A stretch of DNA of 38,343 nucleotides from a virus. Position numbers and translations under genes: made by a program. This document shows positions 24,727-31,543 of the stretch, piece after piece. Positions within the stretch are counted from its first letter, which is position 1; the number at the start of each line of letters is the position of its first letter. Where the stretch lies: positions 1-38,343 of IMG/VR virus record IMGVR_UViG_3300022924_000025; one strand, written 5' to 3'. Under the pieces are notes generated by a model. That model ran no database searches, was not told the DNA's origin, and saw only the letters and a list, made by a program, of their open reading frames with translations.

Positions 24727-25100
24727 CAGAAAGGCAAATCGTCGTACTCTTCTTCTTTAAAACTTGGCGCTGGCTGGAATAAAGGTTTTGCCGGAGCTGC
24801 CGCTTGTGGCTTCGCAGGGGCTTGTCCTTGTTCTTTTTCAATCCTCCAACCTTGGATGCTGTTGAAATATTTGGTTTCGCCCTGTGGATTTACCCATTCG
24901 CGGCCTCTCAAGTTGATTGACACTTTTACAGGTTCTCCCGGCTGATAATTGTTCAATAAATCGCATTTGTCTTGAGCGAACTCAATCAAAATATGCTGAG
25001 GATAAGTTTCTTCGGTTGTTACCACTAATTCTCTTTTTTGAAACGAAGAAGATACTTGTTGTGTAGGTTTTAGCTCTTTAATTTTTCCTGTGATTTCCAT
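24726..25100 (-). CDS. ssb: single-strand DNA-binding-like protein (DUF3127)
   Basis: 124 residues. The OB-fold-like core (MEITGKIKELKPTQQVSSSF, KRELVVTTEETYPQHILIEF, INLRGREWVNPQGETKYFNS) matches DUF3127, a family seen in Bacteroidota phages in place of ssb. A Pro/Ala/Gln-rich linker leads to an acidic C-terminal tip EEEYDDLPF, as in bacterial SSB, which recruits other replication proteins. It is in the recombination operon with the ERF gene. Confidence 0.85.
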   Translation of the reverse strand: MEITGKIKELKPTQQVSSSFQKRELVVTTEETYPQHILIEFAQDKCDLLNNYQPGEPVKVSINLRGREWVNPQGETKYFNSIQGWRIEKEQGQAPAKPQAAAPAKPLFQPAPSFKEEEYDDLPF

Positions 25101-25103
25101 AAT

Positions 25104-25556
25104 TTAATTTATTAAATGATATTTATTTTTTCCTTCCTTATACGCTTCGTTGGCTTCTGCTTCGGTTTTAAAGTAACCTAAGAATTTATTTTTTCCATTT
25201 ATCATAATAGAGGCTGAATATTTTAGATTTCTTTTATCGAAACATGTTCCTTTAAAATCAGTATTAAACGCGTTTTGCTGTTTTGTAATTGATCGTAGAT
25301 TTAATATTTTATTGTCAGTTTTTATTCGATTTTTGTGATCAATTAAATTTACACACTCCTTAAACTCAAAATACCAAGCAAATTGATGTCCGTACAAATA
25401 AAAAGTTCCTGTTTTATTTCTTATAGTTAGCATAATGTAACCGTTTTTAGAAACCTTTGAGGCTGTTTTGCCTGTTGGAGTTGTGATTGATCCAGTTTCT
25501 TTTTCATAAGAAAAACCTTTTTTAATTGCTAACTCACATTTTTCTAATCTTGTCAT
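25104..25556 (-). CDS. HNH/AP2 homing endonuclease
   Basis: 150 residues from the ATG at 25556 (MTRLEKCELAIKKGFSYEKE); the longer reading to 25592 would start inside a structured leader. HNH part: YLYGHQFAWYFEF (His57), NLIDHKNRIKTDNKILNLRS (Asp73, His74, Asn86). AP2-like DNA-binding C-terminus: KYSASIMINGKNKFLGYFKT and AEANEAYKEGKNKYH. It sits between SSB and a small gene with its own promoter box and leader, which is typical of a free-standing mobile endonuclease gene. Confidence 0.87.
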   Translation of the reverse strand: MTRLEKCELAIKKGFSYEKETGSITTPTGKTASKVSKNGYIMLTIRNKTGTFYLYGHQFAWYFEFKECVNLIDHKNRIKTDNKILNLRSITKQQNAFNTDFKGTCFDKRNLKYSASIMINGKNKFLGYFKTEAEANEAYKEGKNKYHLIN

Positions 25557-25564
25557 AATTAAAA

Positions 25565-25632
25565 ATTCCCTCTCAAGTTTACCGCCAAGCAAAACAAGAA
25601 AGGGAATCGTTTTAAATTCTTAATCTTGGCGG
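25565..25632 (-). promoter_or_regulatory. possible H-type RNA pseudoknot leader of the HNH gene
   Basis: Stem 1: CCGCCAAG (minus of 25632-25625) with CTTGGCGG (25589-25582), 8 bp. Stem 2: ATTCCCTTTC (25607-25598) with GAGAGGGAAT (25574-25565), 10 bp with one G-T. The arms interleave, so both can form only as a pseudoknot or as alternatives. The 3' arm of stem 2 contains the only purine-rich SD-like stretch before the ATG at 25556. Confidence 0.65.
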
Positions 25633-25640
25633 ATTTACAA

Positions 25641-25648
25641 CAAATATA
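25641..25648 (-). promoter_or_regulatory. possible -7 element for the HNH gene
   Basis: TATATTTG on the minus strand, right before the structured leader. No TTG is at the right distance upstream, so the match is partial. A start near 25635 would keep the whole pseudoknot in the mRNA. Confidence 0.42.
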
Positions 25649-25654
25649 ATAATA

Positions 25655-25891
25655 TTATTTTAATTTCCTTCGCTCTTCTCTTAATTGATATTGGCGTTCT
25701 TCCAAATCTTTTTTAATTCGTTTAATTTCGTTGTATAGCTTTTGAAAATGAATATCTTTCATATTTTCCGCCCAATCGTCGTTAACTGAATCAACACGTT
25801 TTGAACTTAAAAACGTGGTTCTTATTTCTTCTGGAACGCTAAGATAATGTTCTTCGGTCATTCTTAAAAGTAATTCTTTTGATGCTCCCAT
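25655..25891 (-). CDS. small charged helical protein
   Basis: 78 residues. The C-terminal half is a strongly charged coiled coil (LYNEIKRIKKDLEERQYQLR). The start shares a base with the ERF stop (TAATG), so the two are co-translated. It may assist the annealing protein; this is only an inference from position. Confidence 0.6.
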   Translation of the reverse strand: MGASKELLLRMTEEHYLSVPEEIRTTFLSSKRVDSVNDDWAENMKDIHFQKLYNEIKRIKKDLEERQYQLREERRKLK

Positions 25892-26556
25892 TATTTCTTT
25901 GGTGTTAGTTTATTTTTTAATGACACTACGTATTCTTTGAACAAAACTTGATCCTCTTTAGACAATTCTTTGTATTTTTGTCCAAGTTCATCAGTGGATT
26001 TTGTAGCATCCAAAACTCGCTGTATGCCTATTCTGCGTGCAGTCTCTTTTGCTTCGGCCTCAACACGTAATCTTTCGGCTTCAAGTTCTTCAGCTTTTCG
26101 TTCGGGATTATCAATGTCATCTTCGTCGGTGTTGATGTGGAAGTACTTTAGCAAAAAATACCTTTCAGCATAAGTCAGAGCGCTTCCTACCCCTTTATCC
26201 CAATCGTTTTGACCATTAGCCCCGAAAGTGTTTTCGTCTTTATCTCCGGTATCGCAGTCAATCCACGTAAACTTCATCATTACCTTAGATAAAATCTCTG
26301 TTTTTGGTTTTCCACCCCAAACTTTCGTTTCCTGATTTTGATTTAAAGATGTTGAATAATCTTGCCTAACGTTTTCAATAGAAGTTACTTCCTGCTTTAA
26401 AAGTAGACCGTGCTTAATCATTAATGGCTTAACGTGGTCCAAGACTTTCGAGCCGGTAACATACTTATAGTTTTGACCGTCTTTATCTTTTCCAAGTCCT
26501 TTGACTTCTTCCTGGATTTTAGCTAACTTTTGGTAAAGATTCAATTTTGTACTCAT
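25891..26556 (-). CDS. erf: ERF-family single-strand annealing protein
   Basis: 221 residues. The ERF pattern is clear: NYKYVTGSKVLDHVKPLM (about 29-46), a central strand region and GANGQNDWDKGVGSALTYAE followed by RYFLLKYFHI (about 113-142), where GxxxSYAxRYxLxxxFxI is the family motif. The C-terminus is a Glu/Lys/Arg-rich helix. ERF anneals complementary strands in phage recombination and genome circularisation. Neighbours are SSB-like and DUF proteins of the same operon. Confidence 0.87.
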   Translation of the reverse strand: MSTKLNLYQKLAKIQEEVKGLGKDKDGQNYKYVTGSKVLDHVKPLMIKHGLLLKQEVTSIENVRQDYSTSLNQNQETKVWGGKPKTEILSKVMMKFTWIDCDTGDKDENTFGANGQNDWDKGVGSALTYAERYFLLKYFHINTDEDDIDNPERKAEELEAERLRVEAEAKETARRIGIQRVLDATKSTDELGQKYKELSKEDQVLFKEYVVSLKNKLTPKK

Positions 26557-26568
26557 AATCTTAATTTA

Positions 26569-26895
26569 TTATTGGTTAGTTGAATATTTAGGTGTTCCGT
26601 TTTGATTTTCTGCCACGCCATTTGGACTGATAATTTCGAAGTTCACATCAGGTATTTTTTCATCAAATGCCGGGTCGTATTCTCTTTTAGGGGCTGAACA
26701 ATGCTTTTCAATTAATGCCGCCTCTTTTTTGATTTGCTCTTTTTTAAGAAGCATTTCGGCATTGAACCTCATTTTTACATTTTCGAAAAGAGCAATGCTT
26801 TCTTCGATAGTTCGGTCTTTTGTCAGCAGTTCTAAAACAAAGGTTTCTTTATTTTTTAGCTCTAGGGTTTTGAATAGTTGGATGAAGTATTTCAT
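26569..26895 (-). CDS. hypothetical protein upstream of erf
   Basis: 108 residues. A helical N-terminal part (KYFIQLFKTLELKNKETFVL, MRFNAEMLLKKEQIKKEAAL) and a polar tail. It is 12 bases before erf and overlaps the duplicated gene by 4 bases. No family is recognised; a recombination accessory role is possible. Confidence 0.58.
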   Translation of the reverse strand: MKYFIQLFKTLELKNKETFVLELLTKDRTIEESIALFENVKMRFNAEMLLKKEQIKKEAALIEKHCSAPKREYDPAFDEKIPDVNFEIISPNGVAENQNGTPKYSTNQ

Positions 26896-27125
26896 AATTG
26901 TTCTGGTTTTTCTCTTTCGGTTAACATTGCGTCGGCACAGCTATATGAAACATCAGAAACAATACTGTTTTGCATTAGATATTTCTCGCCATTATAGTCT
27001 TTCATCCAATTAGGATTAGACAGTATTGCTTGCATCGCTTTTGCCGCGAAATAATCTCTTAATGTCATTCCTGGCCAAACCGTGCCGTCTGCGTCGGTAA
27101 ATGGAAATGCTGGTTCTGTCTTCAT
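26892..27125 (-). CDS. small phage protein, duplicated (copy 1)
   Basis: 77 residues. It starts MKTEPAFPFTDADGTVWPGM and continues TLRDYFAAKAMQAILSNPNW; the LRDYFAAKAMQ pattern is common in phage and prophage proteins of unknown role. The end ADAMLTEREKPEQL matches the second copy (27361-27630). The middle is different. Start overlaps the upstream gene by ATGA. Confidence 0.68.
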   Translation of the reverse strand: MKTEPAFPFTDADGTVWPGMTLRDYFAAKAMQAILSNPNWMKDYNGEKYLMQNSIVSDVSYSCADAMLTEREKPEQL

Positions 27126-27130
27126 AATCT
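27046..27130 (-). repeat. 85-bp direct repeat, copy 1
   Basis: Identical to 27551-27635 except one base (T/C at the ninth codon region). It covers the first 27 codons and the start region of the duplicated gene. The 505-bp distance and near identity show a recent duplication or conversion. Confidence 0.9.
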
Positions 27131-27379
27131 AATCTGTTTTAATTGGTTTAAAAGAATGACTTTCATTCCTGATTCGTCGTCCATTCCTTGAATGAATATT
27201 TTAAGGTTCGCAAACGCTTTCCGATTCCGCTCACTATCCGCGTGCATTTCGTCAAAGTAATAATCCACCTCTGACCAGTCGCAATGTTTCGGAAACTCGT
27301 ATTTAATCGCTTCAATCGCTTCGAATAGATTGGCTGATTTTAGCGGTGTTGGGTCGGGTGTTAGGGTTGGATTTGGCAT
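27122..27379 (-). CDS. hypothetical protein between the duplicated genes
   Basis: 85 residues from the ATG at 27379 (MPNPTLTPDPTPLKSANLFE); an earlier start at 27448 gives a basic leader that only re-reads the neighbouring gene. Acidic, helical: AIEAIKYEFPKHCDWSEVDY, YFDEMHADSERNRKAFANLK. Overlaps its neighbours at both ends (19 and 4 bases). No family is recognised. Confidence 0.6.
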   Translation of the reverse strand: MPNPTLTPDPTPLKSANLFEAIEAIKYEFPKHCDWSEVDYYFDEMHADSERNRKAFANLKIFIQGMDDESGMKVILLNQLKQIRL

Positions 27380-27630
27380 GGCTTTTCTCTTTCTATTAAC
27401 ATTGCGTCGGCTTTCATATATTGAAGCTTTGACTCTACTGAATACCAAAACATAATCCCATCAATGCCCGTAGGTATATCGTCTACACCCATTAGTTTTT
27501 GAATAATTTCTTTTGAATAATTTGCGATATCAAAGTCACTTGCGGAATTTGCGAAATAATCTCTTAACGTCATTCCTGGCCAAACCGTGCCGTCTGCGTC
27601 GGTAAATGGAAATGCTGGTTCTGTCTTCAT
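27361..27630 (-). CDS. small phage protein, duplicated (copy 2)
   Basis: 89 residues. The first 27 residues are identical to copy 1, with the same LRDYFA segment, and the end ADAMLIEREKPCQ is nearly the same. The middle (NSASDFDIANYSKEIIQKLM, IPTGIDGIMFWYSVESKLQY) is unrelated to copy 1. This shows a duplication with exchange or rapid change of the middle part. Confidence 0.68.
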   Translation of the reverse strand: MKTEPAFPFTDADGTVWPGMTLRDYFANSASDFDIANYSKEIIQKLMGVDDIPTGIDGIMFWYSVESKLQYMKADAMLIEREKPCQIQP

Positions 27631-27635
27631 AATCT
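27551..27635 (-). repeat. 85-bp direct repeat, copy 2
   Basis: Second copy of the repeat at 27046-27130, one mismatch in 85 bases. It includes the leader AAGATT and the start ATG of the gene ending at 27361. Confidence 0.9.
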
Positions 27636-27638
27636 TAA

Positions 27639-27944
27639 TTATTTAGTTTTTCCTAATTCTGAATTTGTAAGTGCGTTGTTCTGCACCGCGTTAATTAATC
27701 TTGAATCCTCTTTTGAGTAGGTTTCGAGTTGGTTGGATTTTACCGCGAATGTTATCGTCTTAGCGTGCTGAATTAAAAAAGACTTTAACGCGGTTAGGTG
27801 CTTTTCCGTGAAGTTGTTTCTCGGGTTTCCATCGCTTTTATTGAACTTAAAAGTATTTTTTGAAATACCCATAGCTTTACAAGCCGCCTCATTCGTAATT
27901 TTAGAATCTTGGATTAGGCTTAATATTTCTTGCTTGTAGTTCAT
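27639..27944 (-). CDS. HTH-like phage protein (paralogue A)
   Basis: 101 residues from ATG 27944 (MNYKQEILSLIQDSKITNEA); a start at 27992 would lie inside the upstream gene and lacks similarity to the paralogue. HTH segment KITNEAACKAMGISKNTFKF, then NKSDGNPRNNFTEKHLTALK. It is related along most of its N-terminal 60 residues to the gene at 28422-28664. The pattern resembles Cro/XRE-like small binding proteins. Target unknown. Confidence 0.65.
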   Translation of the reverse strand: MNYKQEILSLIQDSKITNEAACKAMGISKNTFKFNKSDGNPRNNFTEKHLTALKSFLIQHAKTITFAVKSNQLETYSKEDSRLINAVQNNALTNSELGKTK

Positions 27945-27945
27945 A

Positions 27946-28416
27946 TCACACAAATTGAAGTTCCTTAACCGGTTTGTCGTTTTCAGTTTCAAACAATGAA
28001 GTAAAATCCATAATGTTTGGAATGTTGTCGAGTTCGCATAGGTATTCGATTACGGCGCATAGACCTTTGAATTGATATTCTTTATTATTGATGTCGTTCA
28101 AACCCCACGCGGCCCATCTGGGAGAATCTTTATTTTCGTGAGACATCATTCCAAAAACAAAAATATGCTCAACTTCAAATAATTCTTTAATTGAGTATCC
28201 ACTATCTCTAATTAGTGAAATTCCGTTTGAGGTAGGGAAAGGCTTGATTACGCCGGCGCAAAAAACATCTTGCCATTCATTTTTATTCGACAAAATATTC
28301 CCAACTGCGCAAGCTTTACAATCGAGTGCATTCAATCTGTTCTCGTGAAAAGCATTATACAATTTACTAACTGCATCTGTAAATCTTTTCGGTAATTGTT
28401 GTTGTAGTGTATTCAT
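27946..28416 (-). CDS. conserved flavobacterial protein with Cys motif
   Basis: 156 residues. FTDAVSKLYNAFHENRLNAL, then DCKACAVGNIL, and near the end YLCELDNIPNIMDFTSLFE. I recognise this as a family widespread in Flavobacteriia that is often mislabelled as an NADH:quinone reductase (Na+-translocating) subunit. It has no such enzyme motifs here. The CKACAVGN motif may bind metal. It supports a flavobacterial host. It lies between two related HTH genes. Confidence 0.72.
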   Translation of the reverse strand: MNTLQQQLPKRFTDAVSKLYNAFHENRLNALDCKACAVGNILSNKNEWQDVFCAGVIKPFPTSNGISLIRDSGYSIKELFEVEHIFVFGMMSHENKDSPRWAAWGLNDINNKEYQFKGLCAVIEYLCELDNIPNIMDFTSLFETENDKPVKELQFV

Positions 28417-28421
28417 AGTTT

Positions 28422-28664
28422 CTATTTTAAATTAGCTGATTGATTAAATGATTCTTCCCTTAGTAACGCCATTAGTTTATCTCCGTGCTCGACAAGATAA
28501 GTGCGTAAGTCGTTATAGTTCTTTTCAGTGAAGTTGTTTCTTTTACGAGTATCGCTTTTATTGTCTGCAAATGTTTGCGGCTTTATCCCCATTGCATCGG
28601 CAGCGGTTTTGTCGGATATTTTCGCGTCTTGGATTAATTGTAGGATGTGGTCTTTGTAGTTCAT
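28422..28664 (-). CDS. HTH-like phage protein (paralogue B)
   Basis: 80 residues, MNYKDHILQLIQDAKISDKT, then AAADAMGIKPQTFADNKSD and RNNFTEKNYNDLRTYLVEHG. Closely related to the gene at 27639-27944 (same MNYK..IL.LIQD.KI, AMGI, TF..NKSD, RNNFTEK). One base separates it from the DUF3560 stop. It could be a regulator or an RNA/DNA-binding accessory protein. Confidence 0.65.
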   Translation of the reverse strand: MNYKDHILQLIQDAKISDKTAADAMGIKPQTFADNKSDTRKRNNFTEKNYNDLRTYLVEHGDKLMALLREESFNQSANLK

Positions 28665-29312
28665 TTATTTCCAAAGTTTTTTTGCCGTTGCTAAATTTTT
28701 TTCTGCCTCGTTTACCGCTTTCTTAGCGTAGGTTAAAGAAAAGGAATGCGATCGTTCATACTTGCCGGATTTTAAGCCCTCGTGAAGCTCTTTGGCCTCT
28801 TCGACTTTGTACTCGTAAAACTCTAAACTTTCTGGCATTGACAAATTAATGTCGTTTGCTTTTCGCGCCCAGTATTCCGCTTTACCTTCGTGATGCTCTA
28901 CTTTATCCATTTCCGCTACTGCCTTTCCAATTCTGTTCCAATTTCTGTCTATTAGGGCGCGGTGTCTTTTCTCTGAATGGTGACCAACTTTTATCGGCTC
29001 GCCTAGTGCTAAAAAGTCCGCGCCTTCTTTCGATGCTTCCCAATACTCATTTGATTTGAGTTCCGCGCCAGCGGCCCAACGCTGATAACGCTCTGATTTT
29101 GCTTTCGCTCTTTCCTGAACATTGTAGCCGTCAGCCCTTACGATTGAGTAGTAGAAATTCCCGTCTTTATCTTTACCAACAAGATTGAAAACAATGCACT
29201 CGTTTTCTTTTCCGTATTTGGTTTCAACTAAAATCTTTGATCCCTTTTCCTGCATTTCAGCGCATTTTGCAACAAAAACATTTGGTGCGTATTTTGCGTA
29301 TGTGTTAGCCAT
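28665..29312 (-). CDS. DUF3560 domain protein
   Basis: 215 residues. Central KVGHHSEKRHRALIDRNWNR, then AEYWARKANDINLSMPESLE and FYEYKVEEAKELHEGLKSGK match DUF3560, common on plasmids and in phages, unknown role. The N-terminus is small alpha/beta. It is the first gene of the recombination operon, 150 bases after a terminator. Confidence 0.82.
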   Translation of the reverse strand: MANTYAKYAPNVFVAKCAEMQEKGSKILVETKYGKENECIVFNLVGKDKDGNFYYSIVRADGYNVQERAKAKSERYQRWAAGAELKSNEYWEASKEGADFLALGEPIKVGHHSEKRHRALIDRNWNRIGKAVAEMDKVEHHEGKAEYWARKANDINLSMPESLEFYEYKVEEAKELHEGLKSGKYERSHSFSLTYAKKAVNEAEKNLATAKKLWK

Positions 29313-29340
29313 AATTCCTATTATTTAAATTTCTATACAA

Positions 29341-29371
29341 CAATATTACACTATGTTTTAATAGTGCGCAA
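29341..29371 (-). promoter_or_regulatory. possible promoter of the recombination operon
   Basis: TTG (29371-29369), 20 bases, TAATATTG (29348-29341) on the minus strand: seven of eight bases of spacing and sequence fit TTG-N19-TANNTTTG except A for T in the -7 box. It is 29 bases before the DUF3560 ATG, after a terminator. The rest of 29313-29430 has no gene. Confidence 0.5.
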
Positions 29372-29431
29372 ATAAAACTTAATAAATCCGACCAAATGCA
29401 ATAAATATCGACTAAGTTAATTGTGTTGTAA

Positions 29432-29460
29432 GAAAAAAGCCAGTTTTTAAGCTGGCTTAA
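29432..29460 (-). terminator. terminator of the accessory operon
   Basis: AAGCCAG (29437-29443) and CTGGCTT (29452-29458) form a 7-bp stem (extendable by GC) with an 8-nt loop; the minus strand continues with TTTTTTC. It follows the coiled-coil gene ending at 29485. Confidence 0.85.
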
Positions 29461-29484
29461 TTAAAGAATCAATGTGGTAAATAA

Positions 29485-29832
29485 TCAGTTTCGCGCCAAC
29501 CAAACCCCGCCAACCAAACCCAATCCGCCATAAAACAACGGATGTTTGTACCAAGGCGTTGGCTTATCCATTTTTAATTTGCATTCCTGGTCTTTGAGTT
29601 TAACAATATTCTTAATCGCATTGTCATTCATCGTCGCGACATTTTGCAGTCGCTCATCCATCCGAACGGCAATTTCAAACAACGAATCCCGCGCTTCTTT
29701 CAAATCGGCTATTTGCTGGTCTTTTTGCTTATCGATGTAGTAATGGCGTTTTACAAGTTCCCAATCTTCGGGGCTTAGTGTGCTTTGCGCGAATGTGGGG
29801 ATTGTTAGGATTAGGAGAATTAGGGTTTTCAT
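29485..29832 (-). CDS. membrane-anchored coiled-coil protein (spanin-like or structural)
   Basis: 115 residues. N-terminal signal sequence MKTLILLILTIPTFAQ with likely cleavage after FAQ, a periplasmic coiled coil (QQIADLKEARDSLFEIAVRM), and a C-terminal membrane helix HPLFYGGLGLVGGVWLARN. This shape is found in small Bacteroidota phage envelope proteins and might act as a spanin, but a clearer spanin pair lies in the lysis region. Overlaps YopX by 4 bases. Confidence 0.6.
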   Translation of the reverse strand: MKTLILLILTIPTFAQSTLSPEDWELVKRHYYIDKQKDQQIADLKEARDSLFEIAVRMDERLQNVATMNDNAIKNIVKLKDQECKLKMDKPTPWYKHPLFYGGLGLVGGVWLARN

Positions 29833-30176
29833 ATCAGTTCTGGGTTTTGATGAATGTTTCCTAATATGGAAATCAAATTAGGATCTAAAGTTTGCATACT
29901 ACCACTTGTAGGAAGTTCTGGCTTATCTATGTAACGATATCCAAAACCAGCACTTTCATTATTATACACAATAATCAAATCAGAGAAAGCCTGAGGAGTT
30001 CTTAAAATATCGCCTTCATAAATTTCTTTCCCGTTTTTATCTTTTAATCCCGTGAATTGCTCGAACAAAAAACGAGTATATGTATTAATATCTCTTACCA
30101 TTGTTCTGCTTAAATGATACTCACTGTATTCGTTAAAATATGAATCCCACAACCTAAACTTAATTTCTCTTTCCAT
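29829..30176 (-). CDS. YopX family protein
   Basis: 115 residues. MEREIKFRLWDSYFNEY, then FEQFTGLKDKNGKEIYEGDI and the end ISILGNIHQNPELI are the canonical YopX pattern (IKFRxWD, FTGLKDKNGKEIYEGDI, GNIxxNPEL). YopX proteins are common in phages; their function is not known. Confidence 0.93.
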   Translation of the reverse strand: MEREIKFRLWDSYFNEYSEYHLSRTMVRDINTYTRFLFEQFTGLKDKNGKEIYEGDILRTPQAFSDLIIVYNNESAGFGYRYIDKPELPTSGSMQTLDPNLISILGNIHQNPELI

Positions 30177-30177
30177 A

Positions 30178-30489
30178 CTACCTAAAATTATACCATTTCC
30201 AAATTACACTATCCACTTCTTTAGCGACAGGACGAACATTATTACCTTTGTTTTGCCATTTAACGGCTTTTTGTGCATCTGACGCGCTTTGTTCTGCTGC
30301 GGTTTGATTTGATGCTTTAGACGAGTTAATTTCGGTTTCTATTTTCGATTGAACTTCTTTTGTTTGCGATTCATTTAGGCGGGATTTGTAATAGTGCGCA
30401 GTAATTGCAAAACCAATGGCTACCAATGCAAAGAAAATGCAAAGGTAGATTTGCCATTTAGGTAGTTTGTCTGTTGTTGTGATTTTCAT
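30178..30489 (-). CDS. small single-pass membrane protein
   Basis: 103 residues. One N-terminal membrane helix (WQIYLCIFFALVAIGFAITA, about 12-31), then a polar coiled region rich in Ser, Glu, Gln and Ala and a short folded end VDSVIWKWYNFR. N-in, C-out topology suits an inner-membrane anchored periplasmic protein. Its ATG overlaps the 54-aa gene's stop by ATGA. No family is recognised. Confidence 0.62.
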   Translation of the reverse strand: MKITTTDKLPKWQIYLCIFFALVAIGFAITAHYYKSRLNESQTKEVQSKIETEINSSKASNQTAAEQSASDAQKAVKWQNKGNNVRPVAKEVDSVIWKWYNFR

Positions 30490-30650
30490 AATCGATTAGT
30501 TTTTATTAAAAAATTAGTAACGTTATTTTTACCACAAACTTCTTTTTGGCAATCATTGCATTTTGCTTTATAAAACAATCCTGTTTTGCTAATTGTAATT
30601 AGGCTTTTATGTGGTTTGCAGCAATTTTTATTTGTTGTATATGACTTCAT
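30486..30650 (-). CDS. small zinc-ribbon-like protein, 54 aa
   Basis: Reads MKSYTTNKNCCKPHKSLITI, then FYKAKCNDCQKEVCG and ends FLIKTNRL. Cys-Cys and His near the N-terminus plus CNDC and C could form one zinc site. The stop overlaps the next gene's ATG as ATGA. The fit of both sequence and junction makes it a probable gene. Confidence 0.62.
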   Translation of the reverse strand: MKSYTTNKNCCKPHKSLITISKTGLFYKAKCNDCQKEVCGKNNVTNFLIKTNRL

Positions 30651-30689
30651 CTTTTCTATTGTTTTAAATTAACCCCGTCCGTAGGTTTT

Positions 30690-31034
30690 TTATTGGTAAT
30701 CAATTATTTCAGCAATTAATTCAGCTTTGGTAAAAATCACTTTTCTATTACTCGGATACCACAATTTAGGCATCAAAGCATTTATCTTATCAAAATCAAT
30801 GTTTTCGTTTAGGATTTTTGCAACATCCTCTCTTTCATCACCTGATTCGCTTAGCCTTTCATCTTCTATGGCAGTTTCTGAAATGTGATTACCGTCTAAT
30901 TGTACGATAAATTGTAAATCGCATTCGTGGGCTTCGACTGTAAAATCATCGCTTTGCGCTACTAAAAATTCATATTCAAGGTGTTCTGCTATCTCTTGAA
31001 CTTCTTTAAAAAATCTGTCGTCAATTGCGTACAT
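30690..31034 (-). CDS. hypothetical acidic protein
   Basis: 114 residues, strongly acidic (DDRFFKEVQEIAEHLEYEFL, RLSESGDEREDVAKILNENI). No motif beyond a possible mixed alpha/beta fold. Preceded by a gene-free 107-bp stretch. Unknown role. Confidence 0.58.
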   Translation of the reverse strand: MYAIDDRFFKEVQEIAEHLEYEFLVAQSDDFTVEAHECDLQFIVQLDGNHISETAIEDERLSESGDEREDVAKILNENIDFDKINALMPKLWYPSNRKVIFTKAELIAEIIDYQ

Positions 31035-31071
31035 TTCTCTCTTAATTTAATTGGTTAATACTTTTAAATTA

Positions 31072-31135
31072 ACCCGCCCTATCGATGCTACTCACAATTC
31101 ATACCCCTATGTTTTAAGTTAAATCGGAGGCGGGT
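31072..31135 (-). repeat. inverted repeat in a gene-free gap
   Basis: ACCCGCC (31072-31078) and GGCGGGT (31129-31135) are 50 bases apart in the GC-rich edges of an AT-rich gap (31035-31141). The minus-strand RNA could pair them. The left edge also shares TTTTAAATTAACCC with the gap at about 30662. No gene is seen in the gap. Confidence 0.45.
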
Positions 31136-31141
31136 GTTATT

Positions 31142-31285
31142 TTAGTCTTCAAATTCAAAGTCTAGTTCTAATTGCCTTGGCTTTTTAAGTTCCATCTCTA
31201 GCCATAACTCGAACTTGTCTTTTTTGTCTTGGTTATCTCCGAAAATAACAGATAATAACCAATCATATTCGCTTTGTTTTTTCAT
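31142..31285 (-). CDS. small acidic protein, 47 aa
   Basis: Reads MKKQSEYDWLLSVIFGDNQD, KKDKFELWLEMELKKPRQLE and ends LDFEFED. It starts one base after the previous stop (TAA A ATG). Helical and amphipathic. No family is recognised. Confidence 0.58.
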   Translation of the reverse strand: MKKQSEYDWLLSVIFGDNQDKKDKFELWLEMELKKPRQLELDFEFED

Positions 31286-31286
31286 T

Positions 31287-31541
31287 TTAGTCTAGGGTTA
31301 TTGGTTGGTCGAAATGTAATTCTTGAACAACAAAAACTCCCTCTAATAATTCAGGTATCGCATTGTTATATTCTTTTTTAGAAAGCAATAAATCCTTATA
31401 TTCTAATATTTTATTGTTTGCGTATTCTTTCATTGCTTTTACAATCAATGATTCTTCATAATCGTTTAATATTAAAATATGCTTGGTTAGTGTTGTCTCT
31501 GCGTTCATTTTCCTGACTTCTTGTCTTTCCTCTGCTGTCAT
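31287..31541 (-). CDS. hypothetical protein
   Basis: 84 residues, MTAEERQEVRKMNAETTLTK, then helical with ILNDYEESLIVKAMKEYANN. The start is preceded by AATTAAATAGAT, as in the next two upstream genes. A start at MNAETTL is also possible. Unknown function. Confidence 0.58.
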   Translation of the reverse strand: MTAEERQEVRKMNAETTLTKHILILNDYEESLIVKAMKEYANNKILEYKDLLLSKKEYNNAIPELLEGVFVVQELHFDQPITLD

Positions 31542-31543
31542 AT

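Noticed and set aside
29485-29832. Main spanin of the phage
   Set aside because: Signal peptide, coiled coil and C-terminal membrane helix are suggestive, but the pair at 33939-34468 beside the lysozyme fits the spanin role better.
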